From assembly GCA_013397845.1 (NCBI GenBank), contig VZTG01009143.1, forward strand, positions 186,001 through 250,000: DNA of 64,000 nucleotides, read 5' to 3'. Position numbers and translations under genes: made by a program. The DNA is from Melanocharis versteri (taxonomy: Eukaryota > Chordata > Aves > Passeriformes > Melanocharitidae). The notes below the pieces were generated by a model. The model saw only the letters and a program-made list of their open reading frames with translations. It did not search any database and was not told the origin of the DNA. Of the stretch, positions 36,594-50,863 are shown one piece after another; the first letter of the stretch is position 1; the number at the start of each line of letters is the position of its first letter.

Positions 36594-39500
36594 ACCCGAA
36601 CAGGAATTACCCCACTTTACCCCACTTGCAGATTCTAAGACCTAAATTTAACACACGTAATAATTTATTGAAACACTTCTTGTGACTGTAGGCAGTGTTT
36701 TTTCATATTGAAGGCCATATAAATCTTCATTTTGAGAGACTGGCATGCGGCAGTACATTATCATAAATAATAAATCATTAAAATTCCGAGAAAGTCTATC
36801 ATTTTTACATCAATACATCACATGCGAAAGCATAAGCTAGCTGAATACTTGATCACTCGAGATATTTTTAAAGGATGGGCTTTTTTCCTTATGACCAAAA
36901 TGATCAGTTCATAGGCACCGTGATGATATTTCACTGTAGGATAAAAGTTTATTGGGTCAGAGGGGGAAGCACAGAGAGCACAGGCAACTTACAGTTGCAT
37001 TTGAGAGGTTTTTGAAACTTCTGGCTCTGTGGCTGTCAGGCAGCCTAGTGTGTCAGGAGCCCACAGAATGGATTTTTAATTTTTAATTTAACTTTGACAG
37101 TTTCTATTGCCTTCAAAAGGGCTTTATTCTCTTTGGAAGCGCACTTGCATGCTAGCTGCTATCTGTCTTTGATGCCTAACTGGAGTGTCTAACACCAGAA
37201 CTTCAGTGTCTGTGTAAAATGCACTGGGATTCTCAATAATATAAAGGGTGTTTAGGATGAAGGTCTGGAATTCAGGGGATCTGACAAAAATCTTTGTTAA
37301 CACACATCTGTCTGGCCACTATCACTAACACAATTTTGCAAAAACTTCTAAATAAATTAGGAGACTGTGCCTCATTTTTAAGGGTTATTATTTGTATCAG
37401 AGCAGTGTTTGTATCAGCTAGGTTATATTAATTTATTGATTCCATTTTCTTCTAAGAAAATGCTACTGAGGCAGCAATTTACAACTTCCAGAAGTTGGAA
37501 AAATAAATACTTCATTTGTGTAATTTCTTAAGTATGTATCACTGTCAAAATACACCAATTTCACTTCTTTCACACAAGTTTAGCTATTTACTCTATTACC
37601 TATAGTACTATTCACCAGCAACGAAGCCTGAAATTATGCAATTTTTTCAGTATTTTCTTAAATATGTTTGCTGAAGTAATCAGATATGAACTGACTCTGT
37701 ATTTACTCTTTAGTATCTACTTCTGACGGCAAAGAAGTCCCCTGGCTACTGATAAGAGAGGTGCCACAAAACTGAACTCCAAAATTCTTAAGCGTGTTCC
37801 AAGAAACTTGGTATCTGGCAAATGTTACTACCAGGAAATTTAGGAGGGAGAGGCAATTAACCAGTTACAGGAAAGGATATGAAACACTGGTTTGCCTGCA
37901 GAAGCTGAAAGTCACAGCATCCAGGAATTTTGCAGCATGAGGATTTTATGCAACACACTTTAGATGTTCTTTATATTCCCATTTTACATCATTTTGATGG
38001 ATAAAATAGAACATTAGAAGAAACCAATTGTTAAGAGACATTCTCCCTTTTTCTTTCCATATCCTGGTTGGTCTATGAAAATCATAAATAAAAAATGCAT
38101 TCTCTTTTAAGCCAATAGGATTTTTTTTTCCATTGATCTGAATAAATTCAAGATTTCTCTAGATCATTTAAATGATACATCACTTTTCTGGGAATCATTA
38201 ATTTGGATGATCTTCCTCCTAGCAGGAAAAGGACAATAAAACTCACTGTAAAAACTGACTTTGTCAGAGATTCACTGCAGGAACTTTCAAAGCACTTCAG
38301 GTACTCAAAAGAGAGCTTATTGCCTCCAGCATTCCCATAAGCTGCTGGTGACTAAAGGACAGGAACAGGAGTTTGTGGGAATGCACACAAGCTGCCTGTC
38401 ACCCAGACACTGCTCACCAACCAGCAAGACAGCGGGTCAGCCACTGCAGGACCTATTCCCTTCCTGTGCTCTACAGACATTTAGCCCAAAATGTCAGGCT
38501 TGGAAATACATCTGAGAAGTGAAATAGGTTAGTTATATGGAGAGCAAACCCTGAGAGCTTCACCTTTATTACTCGATTATTTTTAATGCATATCTCTCTG
38601 AAACTGTGTGAATTTTGCCCAATTCCAAGAGCAAGACAAATCACAGAATTTGGCTAGAGATAAAGTCTGCAAACATATAAAATATATTGCGATGTATCAA
38701 ATGCTTTTACATGTTCAGATCTGGATATTTTTTGCTCAAGTTTCTTTTCAAAATTCTAAGTCCACTTAGATGTGATGTTTTTGAAGAGTAAGATGCTACT
38801 GTGAAAAGACCTAATATCACACTTCTTTCTGTAGCACGTGAGAGGCGTTTCCTCTCTGCAGACTCCATTAGCACCACTTCCCACCTGGATTGCTCTCAGA
38901 GCAGGAGCTGAACCTATCAAACTCCATTGCAGGTGTCTCAGTGCTTTGCACAGGAGCAGGAGAAAGTGCCTCCTGTTATATCTCCAAACACTGCAGTGTG
39001 CATAATTGTTACAGTCCATGCTTTGGGGGGTTTCTAGAGGCAATAAGATTATGGCAGTCCCTTGAAATCTTTCCAGTTCTGCAAACTTTAAAGTCCAGTA
39101 GCTGGTGAATAGTTTCCCTGTGGCTGGCTGGGAAATTGTGTCCCTTGACCGATCACTGTCACTGTGCTATTAGAAATGACTTTTTTCTTCCCATGACACA
39201 GTTACATAAACCACAAATACGTGCTTGTACCAGTCATTCATATCTCTACATGTGTGTGCAAGATGCTCACAGACACGTTACATTAACTGCATTTTTTAAT
39301 ACAGAAATACACCCTTGGACTTAGAGCTAGAATCCACAGAATAGAATGTAATGTACCCACCTTGTGACAAAGGAAGAGAGAAAAGGATACATGAGAGATT
39401 AGAAATCCAGGACAAAAGGCAGAACACCTTTCTGTGCCTTTCCATTACAGAATATTGCTATAGAAGCAGCCCAGTCTTTCATGTGGGTGAGTTCATTTCT

Positions 39501-42500
39501 CAGTTCTGTCAGGAGCAGAGTGATAACCTTGAGTTCTCCCACCAGGGATTTCCCTTCTCCGCTCACTATTTTTGGGTCTCGCTCTGTGACTGACAATTAG
39601 AAATGCTATTATGTCACGACCCATATGACATGTGAAATGCCAAAGCACCAGGTGTTCCAAGATGATGTTAAGTCACCTCAATAGGTTTCATTTCAAGTTC
39701 TAATGAGTGTGACAAAGTAATGATTCATGGAGAGGATCCATAAAGTTCTGATAGGCCAAGGGGGGAAAAAAAGTCATTGTCTGTGGAGGTAGTTTTTGCA
39801 AGAAACTAGAATGTGCACAGATGGAAGAAGACTGACACACGAAGATTACAAAATAAAGAGTTATATAACTTTAGCTGAGGATGCTGCACCATGCTTCAGA
39901 CTAAACACCTGGGGCCGGATTTGATGGTGAATCTGGAAATTAGTTTATTTACACCAAGAGTGAGATTGTGAAGTATTTGGGTTTCAAGAGCAGCTCCACT
40001 GTTGACCCGTGCTGGGTATTTCATCCCCTGGCTCAGGTAAGGTTATTTGCACTAAGAGGTACTTGTGTGTGAGAAGAGTTAATCAGCCCAAAAAAATTTA
40101 GATTTTAATTGTCAACAGTGCATTTACTTGTCACTGTACTAATTGTATTTGACGAAGCTGCAATCATATTTTAAGTGGGGTAGATCTAAATAATTTTATT
40201 TGATTTTAATGCTCATAACAGATTTAACTTATCCTTCCTGCCACTTGCCCAGTTCCACTTTGGTTTAATCTGTTATCTTTTCATCATTTAAGATGACAAG
40301 ACCTTTGGGGAAGTGATTGGCCATTTTTTATGTGTTTTATGTACTCAGCTAACTCCCCACTGATATTAAATAAAAGTACTCAGTATTGTAATGATGTTAT
40401 TCCCATCTATATTTTTATTATCTAATATCTAAATTCACTAGTAATTTTAAATTTAATTGGTTTTCTCAGTATCTTTTACACAGTATGCCATCATGAAATG
40501 ATGTCACAAACGAAATTTCTTTCTTTGCAGACTGATGAGTATTCATTAGAAAACATACACTGAAATAGCAATAATGCAGTGTTAAAATTTGCAGTCCTTT
40601 GCATCTAAGTGCTTAGCAACATTTCAGATATAATTAACTGAATGACATTAAATTAATTAATTTGTGAAACAGATCCCACTTCAATGTTTTCATTCTCTAA
40701 GGCATGTCAAAATTTTGCAGTTGCAAATTACATAGATTTAATTTTCAAATAAAATGGAAAATATTTCACCTATAAATCCTTAATCTTCAGCCTGTGAAAA
40801 ATATTGTGGACTATGAAAGAGCAGGTTCTACATCCTTGCTGTGCCTTAGGCAGTCTGAACAAAGGTCTAATGAGTCTCTGAACAGTGTGAAAAAAATCAC
40901 TGGCTGTCTGACTAGCCGACGGTAGGGCAGGAAAAAATCCTATTTGTCTAGGTTTGATTGAAACTTGAGTTAACTGTCAGTGCCCACACAAACCGGAAAA
41001 ATAGGATTAAAGGCCAAAGAGATATTAACAGTGGAAATGTTGTACATCTGCTTTGACAGATGATTTTTACACTTCACAGGTTTAGCTAAAGATCATTTTC
41101 GCAGCAGTTCTTATGAAGCTAAAGCCCTTCTAATGATTAAAAAACAACTGAGGATTAGTGAAATCTAAGCTCTCATAAAACTATCCTAAATGTTAGTGGT
41201 AACGGTAAGAGCACTTACATTTCAAAAGAATTCGATGTCTGTACATCAAAATCCAATCAGGTTGTACAATGCTAAGGGCCTCAGTCATCTATTTTATCCC
41301 TAACTCTGAAATTTATGAATCATACACCAAAATAATTTTTATTTGTGATTATGGGAGTACCATAATATTTCACAGACTGTGAAAATTGTAAGGGTAAAAG
41401 TGAGAGAATCGCCTTAGCTTGTAATATGACTTCACCCAGACACCTTCCAAAAATTATGACTCGAAGTCATTCAGCACACAGGAACTGATGTATGGTTCTG
41501 TTTTATTCTGGACCAATGGCAAATAATTCAATACAGAGCCATTGAGCCACCACAGCCAAATAAGCCAAGGAATTTCTTTTCCATTGTTTGATCTGATAAC
41601 AGGCTTAGTGTCAGAGCTGCTCAAGGAAATGCTACAAATCCAAAAGTGTGAGTTCAAATCCTGATGCTGGGTATTGTGCCAAAGCCCACGCTCAGTCAGA
41701 GCACTGGTAAAAGAGTAGGTGGCTGTTTGAGCTGGGAAGTCAAAGGCACCAGGCACAGGAGTGTGCCACAAGTTACAGATGGGCCTGGCTTGATCTCCCA
41801 GCACCATGTGTGGAGAGATGAGTGAGATTCTTAAAACCAGAGATTTTGGAATCTCATCCCTGATGTATAAATAAATGAAAAATATTATTTTTTCTGCAAA
41901 ATAATATTTACTAATTTGCATCCATATTTAATTTTTAGCGTTGCCGTGTCATGCTTACACAAAAGATTATTTATGAATGAAAGCCGCCGAAGGGAATATT
42001 CTAAAAAACAAGAGTCAAGTAACGGGAATATTTTTAAAATATTGTCTGACTCAGTTGCCATTGTGCAAGCCCCACTCAGAACTGTGCTTTATAAAACACT
42101 GCTTTGGGCTCAATCACCAGAACTGTTCTCCATTTGCCAAGCTATAAGGTGCAGTCAATGCAACAGTGATGAAACCAATTGCTGGGAAAACTACACATCT
42201 TCTCATGACTAAAAAACTATTGTTAAACCTTGTAATATTTCTGTTAAGTTCAACTGTGGAATTAGTTGTCAGTAAGTGATTTTTTCTTTTTTTCCTGGAG
42301 AGATTTAATACAAGCTCTTGATGTTTAGGATCTACAAAGATACAGGAAAACCAAATGAGAACAAGTGGAAGCACCACTGTGGAGCAAGGCAGAGTGCTCA
42401 TGTGGATGAGGTTCATTACAAATAAGATTTACTCCACAATTTCCCTCCAGCTGCGGTAAAGGTAAAACTCATATGAAAATACCATTGCTGGCTGTAGCTC

Positions 42501-45326
42501 TGGGACTCTTCAATAAAAGGATTGATCCTTGTAGTAAGTAGAACTTGGATACAAAAGGATTGCTGAGCAGCAAGCAGAGGGCTCCAGATTATGACAAGTA
42601 GATTATCCCAGCAAGAACCACTTAAAAAGCAACCGCCATCAAGATCTTTTATCTACAGCATAGTTCTCTGTGGCTTAGAAGGTTGGGCAGATTTTATGAG
42701 ATACTCAGTAACACAGAGGAAATATCACAGCTCACAATTCAGAGTTTTAGCAGGTGTACACTCTCACATCAACACTGTCCTCCTGAGCCATAGTTTTCAT
42801 TATTGCAGGTGTTTATTTTCAACTTGTTCGAAAATCATGGCTAGGGTCAAATAGGATACTAAAGTCCAGAGGAACTTTGTAAAAATGGGACGTGTATTTA
42901 TCTCTGAACTGTACTCATTCAAACCCAGTGAGCACTCAGGTGAGCACAGGTCCCTGAGTTAGCGTGTCATAAGTCACCACCTCCAGGACAGAGCTGCCTC
43001 CTAAGGCCAGTCAGCAATCCTTGTGCCCAAGCTAAATTCCTGGCTTATGTCTTTTAGTGAGATTTCATAAAGTGGTTTATTTACTACTGGTATGCATTCA
43101 GAAGCACTCCAGTCTTCTAAAAATAACTCCGCATATTATATACATCTCTCAGCAGATGTTTAATGAACCTAAACACACATCCTTAGAGAAGCAGGGTAGC
43201 TCCAAGCTCAGCTGGGCTAGAGAAAAGGTCCCTGATTTATCTGAAGCTAGCCTGGAGTATCTGAAAGCTTTTGTTGAGAGAGGTTTAAAACTTCAAGCAC
43301 TACTTAAAAATCACACATGAGAAAATGATTCTGGAATCCTCCACTCCGCAGAATACAAGCTGATGCATCCAAGGTGCTTTACTGAGCTGTCAGAACGCTC
43401 TGCACACACCACAGAGCAGCCTCTAACTAACCCATGAGTGCCATTAATCCAGCTGCTGATGGGGTGTTCCTGGCAGCACAAAGAGCACCTTGCACCCGAG
43501 CACAGCGATGTGAGTGTGAGATACCTGCTACCATTTTAATAGGGTGTGTTGGTATTTGAAGGCCATTATATAGCATAGTAAGGGGGCATGTATTTGCACA
43601 TGAGCTTTCTGGAGAACAATTCTCCATGTTTAGCTGATATCCCTCTATACTTCCATTAATTTGTTAACTCTTCTACAGACAAGTCTTATCTGGAATTCAT
43701 GCTCTACAGGTGCTTGCTTTCCTCCTGACCATTCACTGGTGTCATGCAGTATCAGTTATCTGTCCACCCTCCTCATCCCCAGTGACTTATTCGTAGGTCA
43801 TTTTCAGAGTTTTCCCCCATGTTTTTAGCATTGTAAGTTTGACACATCTAGTTTAATTCTTCAAAGCTGTGTTTTCTTTTTCTTGTTGATGGGATGAAAT
43901 TTATAATACCAAATCTTCCGTGTGGACACTGTATCTTATGGAGATTATTGTTGTGCTTACAATGGTTGTGCCATGATTTTTTTTGGTGGACATTCCCACT
44001 GATAAACATCTAGGATATTTATGGAAAGAAAATGCATGAGGCACCAACATGGCTAAAATAAGTTCAGCTCAACATTCAAACACACTTCTGTTTAAAGTCA
44101 ATTTAGCTACAGATGATATTTCTGAAGCAGTTAAGCTTCTTTAAAGTGAAGTCACTACATTTAATTGTTTAAATCACCTAAAATTTCTAATTACTTTTCT
44201 TATTTAAGGTATATTTCAACAATCCAACCAGTCCTAGTAGGTCCCTGGCTAAAACTGCATCAATAACACCTCTGGGTGCTATGTCTGAATAAGCCGCAAG
44301 CATATTAAGGCATTACTTTCTGTGGCTTTTGTAATACATTACGTACATAGATGAAAGTGGCAAAGTTTTTAGCCTCATCAATGAAGCCTCAAGGGGGCAG
44401 TTATGGTATAACTACACGGTCTCAACCAGATGGAATTCTTTGGGCTAAAAGACAAAAAAGTCCACAATTTATTCCAAGCATTATTTCTCAAGTCTATTGC
44501 TGCAGGGTTCAAGTGGATCCAAGAAATAATTTTCTGAAGCAGAAGTAAAAGGCCACAAATAAGATTTATTAAGGAGTCCTTCCTTTACTGTAAAATTACA
44601 TTTTGCCAATTTCAATTTCGATTAGAATTACTCCCTCAAGAAATCCAGTTAAGGAGGGAGATTCAGGATATCAGATACTTGTTGCTCCCAAAAATCAGAT
44701 TGCAAGAGAAGAAATTTAAATGTTTGAAACAAGAAGGAATGTATGTCATTGATGGTGGAGCAGATCCTTTTATCACCTACACTTGTATCAGGATGAGAAA
44801 TTCTCCTTTGTCACCAGCTTCATATTAGTTCTGAATAAGTTTAAAGTGAAGCTAAGAACAACACATGAAATTCCATTGTAAAAATATATCTGTCTTTGCC
44901 TAAAACATTATTGTGATTCCACATCATTTGCAGAATTTTGTTGGTTGAATTTAACTGTACATTATATCTCTTGACATAAGAAAGCATTTGGATTTGCTGC
45001 TTTGGACCTCAGTAAACACAACTCCACTGATATTTTTCATCAATCAGTTCACTCACTTTGCTCTCTAAAATGAATGGGTGGATTTATTTTGGTTGGTTTG
45101 GTCTGCAGAGCTAAGTAATCAGTTTCTTATACTCCTGTGAATAAAACTAGAGTTCTCTCTTGTCAACAAGAAGGTGATTAGGGCTTTGAGCATAGAGATA
45201 AGCTTATTACAGCAGACATGGAATCTGCTCCAATAATGGTTGCACAGTCTGCCCATGCACTTATAACACTTGGTAGGTGTTCATCTAATCTGCTGCCAGG
45301 GACTGGAGCCAAACATAGAGCAGACC

Positions 45327-45373
45327 TATTTAAAACTTTAAAGTTTTATTTAAACTATTATTTAAAACTTTAA
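45327..45373 (+). repeat. 15 bp direct repeat with an internal palindrome
   Basis: TATTTAAAACTTTAA occurs at 45327-45341 and again at 45359-45373. Between and overlapping them is the 18 bp perfect palindrome TAAAACTTTAAAGTTTTA at 45331-45348. A small local duplication, possibly chance in AT-rich sequence. Confidence 0.75.
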
Positions 45374-48300
45374 GTACATATTAGTAACCCAATTACTATC
45401 TACTCTGTGGCACTGGGACAGACTATTAGTCTATGCAAAAGCTGTCTGTACAGAAGAAAATCTAGCAGCTTTCTTTTAAAAATATTTAATGAAATTAAAT
45501 TGTTCAATTGCCAAACATGGCTGAACTCCAAAGGTCAGCAAGGATCCTGATTCTGCCCCTGGCTCTGTCCTACATGAATAATGTGTGCTTCCAGCTCTAT
45601 CCTAGGTCCTAGGAAGGCTCCTCAGTAGTTATCTTTCATCAGACTTGCTTTGATAGCTTTCAAACCTATCAAATACGTACTTATTAAAAGTATTTTTCAG
45701 AATCTCTGAGTGAAGATGGACAAAAGGAAATGTGTATGAAAACTCTCCCTGATGGCTCCTTTCTGTCACAGCCTGAAGAACACATACAATTAAAATTCCA
45801 CACAGAGCTTCAGAGATGACTGAGACTCATCAGACTGTATTTTAAAGTACTCAGAGGGTGAAGAAAATCCAAAGAGGAAAAGGACAAAAAAAATTTGGGA
45901 ATTAACAGAAAACAATCAATTAATATCAGATTTTGAATGGTCAAATGGTAGGAATTCAGAGAGCCAGCAAGTAACAGTTGGCTGGAGAAGTAGTCATAAT
46001 ATAGACAGGTACTATCCTGGAGGAGAACTGGGAGGTGACTCAACTACACTCCTCTACTATTTGTTTTTTCTTCTCTTACTGCAAGAAATATGATAAAAAC
46101 TATAGCATCCTAATTACTGACAAGAAAAGAACATCCATATAGCAAAAAAGTGTGTTGGACAGAGGGGTATATTCCCTGATCTACACCAGTTTTCTCTGTT
46201 TGGGCTGTGCAGGATAGCCTGCTACATGCCCTGTACAGTCACTGGATGACTAAATAATTTTTGTCTTAACATTCTCATTTTCCAGCTAAATTCCCACAAC
46301 TAGAAACCTTCAGTCACTTGTATATTGTACTGACATAAATCAAGATTTCCAGCCCTTACTTTCCAGTTCCAAATATGCCTCTGAGATCCTCATAGCATTT
46401 AAAAGGTGTTTTTTCACTGTACACATATTAGCATATTATGAAAGAAATAATTAGCATATCAAATGCTAGAGATCAATTAGCTGCCAAAGCACCAGTCTAG
46501 ACACGAGCGCCTGACACTTGTAATGAAATCAAAGCCAAGCTGGCCAAATGCTGCTGCTCCCTCAGCAGGACTCCTCAGAGCAGCAGCAGTCAGTGTTCAT
46601 TCATTACCCTCTGCACCAGCAGTGCAGAAGCTGATTATCATCTGCTCCCATTTACTGCTGTTGTTGAGCCAAATCCTAAACGAGTTCACAGACTCGGTGA
46701 CTATTCGTTTCTTGTCCATGTCTATTGACTGCGTGGTTTTACTCCACAATTACCACTTGGTTCCAGTAATTCCTGCTCTTACTCTCGAGGTCTCTTCAGA
46801 CACAGCTAGGAGCTGCCTGCTCTTCAGCCCTCCCCATGCTGGAAAACAGAAAACTGCTGTGGAGAGCCAGGGACACGCTCCTGGTGCACAACAGAGTTCA
46901 GCTCCAAAAGTTCTGCTGTGTCAAGACTCTTTGAGGTTTTGAAGGATTCTGAAGAGGATTTAACTCATGATGATGAAACAGGGCCAGAACACTGCACTGC
47001 ACAAAGTAGAGATCAAATACATTTGCCCTCAAAAGGAGCATAAGAAATTGTGAGCTTCAATGCCTTGGCGAGCTGAGAATGAATAGCCTGAGGCAATACA
47101 TGTCCAGAGAGCAGCAAATACAGCAAAACAGCAGCTAAGTACCTCATTCTGCAGTCTAAGTATGACCAATTCCTCATGAGATTTTCCTATACCTAAAAAA
47201 GAGAGAGGAAATTTCTTTTAAAGGCAATGTGATCAAATCTCTGCTCTAAATTCACTGTACAGTTCCATATTAGATGCCTTCTGACAGCTAAGATTCTCCA
47301 TTCATCACTGAAGCTTTGCCTTCTTTGAAAAACTTCTTGCACTTTTGCCCTAATCACACTCCCCATGACAGAGACGGCTCAAATACTCATTTACTTCCAT
47401 AGGACAATAATCTTTATTGTGCCATTATCAAATTTCTATCTGCAGATACTATTTAATGCAGAGTCATATTATATGACCATGCATTCAGGAAAGGAAGGCG
47501 ACTGACTGGAATTTCATCCATGTTAAAGCAGAGACAATTCAGGAAAGAAATTGTAGACAGTGGTTTGGCAATAGATTTATTCACATTACAAAAGGAAAGC
47601 CATGCAAAAGTTAAAGACTGGTATGGCTTGGTTTCTTTGACTCCCACAAAATATTCTCCAACATAGCATATTTCTTTACACCTTTTCACTTCATCTGAAG
47701 AATAAACAGCATTTCAGCAGAGAAACCTATCACTGGTTTTATACGCTTTGCTTTGAACTCGAGTATCTCAACAGGATGCTGACAGACAATAAAACCTATT
47801 TTCTAGTCCTCAACTGGAAGTTACTTCTGAAAAGAGGAGTCATACAAATTGACTACTTTGGGAAAATAATTCTGTTTTCACCCTTTATTAAAATGTGCAG
47901 TGCTCACAGTTTTACTTTGATACACTGCAGACCCACCATAGCACGTTATCTGAATGCTCTGTAAGTTCAGTGTGAACAGTGGTTATTTCTGCTGTTGACC
48001 AGCTCCCAGATCTACGCAGAGCAAATACTCTACAGCAGCTGCCAAGAAAATCCAAGGTTAACTCAATCTTTGCTCCTAAGATTTTGCTTTGTGGTTTTTT
48101 CTGAAAGGCATTACCTTTTCCACTGCTAAAAAAGTCAGTGTCTGTCCCCTAAGTGATGCCTGGAACCTTATATTCATACTGTGATTTTCAAAGGAATTAT
48201 GAAGAGTAGCTAATTTATACCCTTGTCTTGTGCCTAAGATATATTTACATGAACCTTATACATTCAGGAAGCCAGACTGGAGGGGGTAAAGGACTCCTGA

Positions 48301-50839
48301 AGGAATCTAAGTCAGTGCCTTCAGTTTTACGGTTAGAAACAGGGGACGGGGTGGAGGGAAAGGACACATTTTGATTTCATTTACTATGATAATTTGTGTG
48401 GATTTAATGTAATAATTATAATTCGGGTAAGATAAATTCACAAACATTATCCTAGTAAGAAAACACATACATATATTCATAATTCAGACATTCTAAATAA
48501 AATCAAATATTACTTCTCAAGAACTGAGAAACTCCTAAACATCTGCACTGAGCTTGTACAAAATACTACAATTTGCTAAGGATTCCCTGAATATTCATTT
48601 CATTTGTTTGTGTTTAATTTGCAGCATATGATGTTTTATGCTAGTAATTATATAAAATCAACATTATGAACACAGATAAAGGCCTTCACAGAGCCTAGCA
48701 GAGAGCACAGTACTGTGTTACAATGTAATCCATTTAAAAGCAAAAGAAAAAATACTGGCATCATTTCAGAAACATAAAGCACTCAGTACAGCTGGAAGAA
48801 GCATTTATTATTTATACTCTGGAGGCTTTTAATTCACATTTACCAACATGTTTACCATTTGGAATGAAGATAAATTAGCAAGGCAACAGCCAAAGACGGG
48901 TTTTTTTCCCCACAATAAATTTCAAATCCAGTAACATTTAGGTGAACCATTCACATCCTTCCTCCCAGGTGACTGACAGATGTGAGAGGTTTAGTAAGAT
49001 ATGCTTGGATCAAAGTGGTAGATGCCATGTCACATACAGATTCTGGATTTGGATACATATCTGAGTTAATGCTAGAAATACATTTAAGCTTGCCAAGGCA
49101 GGTTGGTGTCATGAATAATGTATTGCATCCTACAGCAGAGAACCCACCATAGAGGCTTTTATAGCTATGCATTTAACTGCTGGTCCAACATACAGAGCAT
49201 GAATTTTTCACACAAAAACCTGGCTGGGGTTTTTGGGCTGTGGGTACACAACAAGTGACTGTTCAGGGCATCATCCTGTCAGCCAACGGTATAAAAAGTT
49301 AACAAACTTGCGTGAAACCACACAGTTGTTTTAAAATCTGCCTGCATAATTTGTGTTATGTTGTGCTTTTATCAGACACAGCAGTAACATACCTGCACTG
49401 TAATTATGGATAGACTCAGATACACAGGAAAAAACATTTCAAATCACTGTTGAGAACCATTCAACTCTCTGCCAGTGGAGAAAGCTGCTGAAAGCACTTG
49501 TCATCTCAACTAGCCAGCCTTCACCTCATTTCACACTGCAAAAATGCAAAATTCTCCTGTGACCCTTAAGACAATAGTGGAATATTCACACTTCTGTAAA
49601 AGAAGGTTATACTATTTGGAACCATTTCTGTATACATATCAGCATTTACACCATTGCCTCCCAGCCAGTGATGAGCCTCTGCTTCCCAGGCACTTCACTT
49701 TGCCCTTAAAGCTCCCTGAATGCTGAGAGCTTCTCCTCCGTGCATGGCTCCAATTACCCCGCTCTGAGCACATCTAAAATCTACTTTGCTGAGGGCTTTT
49801 TCTCAGGGTGTGTTCAAGACATCCTGTGGCCAGAGTAACACAGAGCTGGTAAGGGGTTTTTATCCAAGATAGGGGTGCTTATGCTGATATGTGTATTTGA
49901 ATAACAGCCTGGAGATCAGAAAATTCTCCCCAGCAGTGGGAGACCCAGGTTCCGTTTCCTCTTTATCCCGGAAGGCTGCAAACCTCATCTGCCACCCTGC
50001 CAGGGAAGCTCCCAGCCTGTGCCTGTTCTGGAGGGCAGGTAGGCTCCCCCTCTCCTGTACAGCAACCGCTCTGCAGCTCAGAAAGGACTCCGGACTCACA
50101 GATGAAAGGGGAAAAGCAAACATAATACTATTACTCATACAAATTATGAAATAGAAATCTAAAACTATTTTACCATTGGCTATTTGTCATGCACAAACTA
50201 TGTGCCAGTTGGTATCAGCTGAAGGAAAAAAGTAAATATCTCGCAGCTAATAACATTGCCAGAGCCAACACTTGGTCCCAGATTGAGCTAATACTATGTG
50301 ATCAAATTCCTGTCAATAGAATCTCATGGTGCTGAAGCTTCTAACTTGACAGCAATCTGCCTCCACAAAACCAAACTGCATACACAAAACATGCTGAGTG
50401 GGTATGAGACAGTATCTGTTAACTGATTACTATTGAATAAATTTTAAAAGAAGTAATTGCCCTGTCATTTTCTAGCTTTGATGTACTTCAGAAAAAAATT
50501 TTCAACCTTCAGGCAAGGGAAAAAAAAAGCTTAATGAGGTATGGTTTCCCCGAATCTGATAAACACAATCCCAAAGCATGTCTTTAAAAAGTCAGAGCCT
50601 GTACTTTACAGATAACTATGCTCCTGGAAAAATACCAAATTATACTTAGCTGGAAAGCAAATCTACACTGGGCATCAGGGACTAATTTAGGAAAAAGAAA
50701 GAAAAAAACCAAGGAAATATGCGTTAAAAAGAGAGAACATTCTATGTCTGGCTTAATTTGTGCTCAGAAACAATTACCCCTTTTACCCTGCCATCCCATG
50801 AGCAGTGGATGAAAAATTCTGCCTCCAAATACAATATAT

Positions 50840-50863
50840 TTATATAGTATATATACTATATAA
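50840..50863. repeat. 24 bp perfect AT-rich palindrome
   Basis: A self-complementary stretch centred between 50851 and 50852, with GTATATATAC at its core and no spacer. It could extrude as a cruciform. No flanking duplication marks it as a transposon end. Confidence 0.85.
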
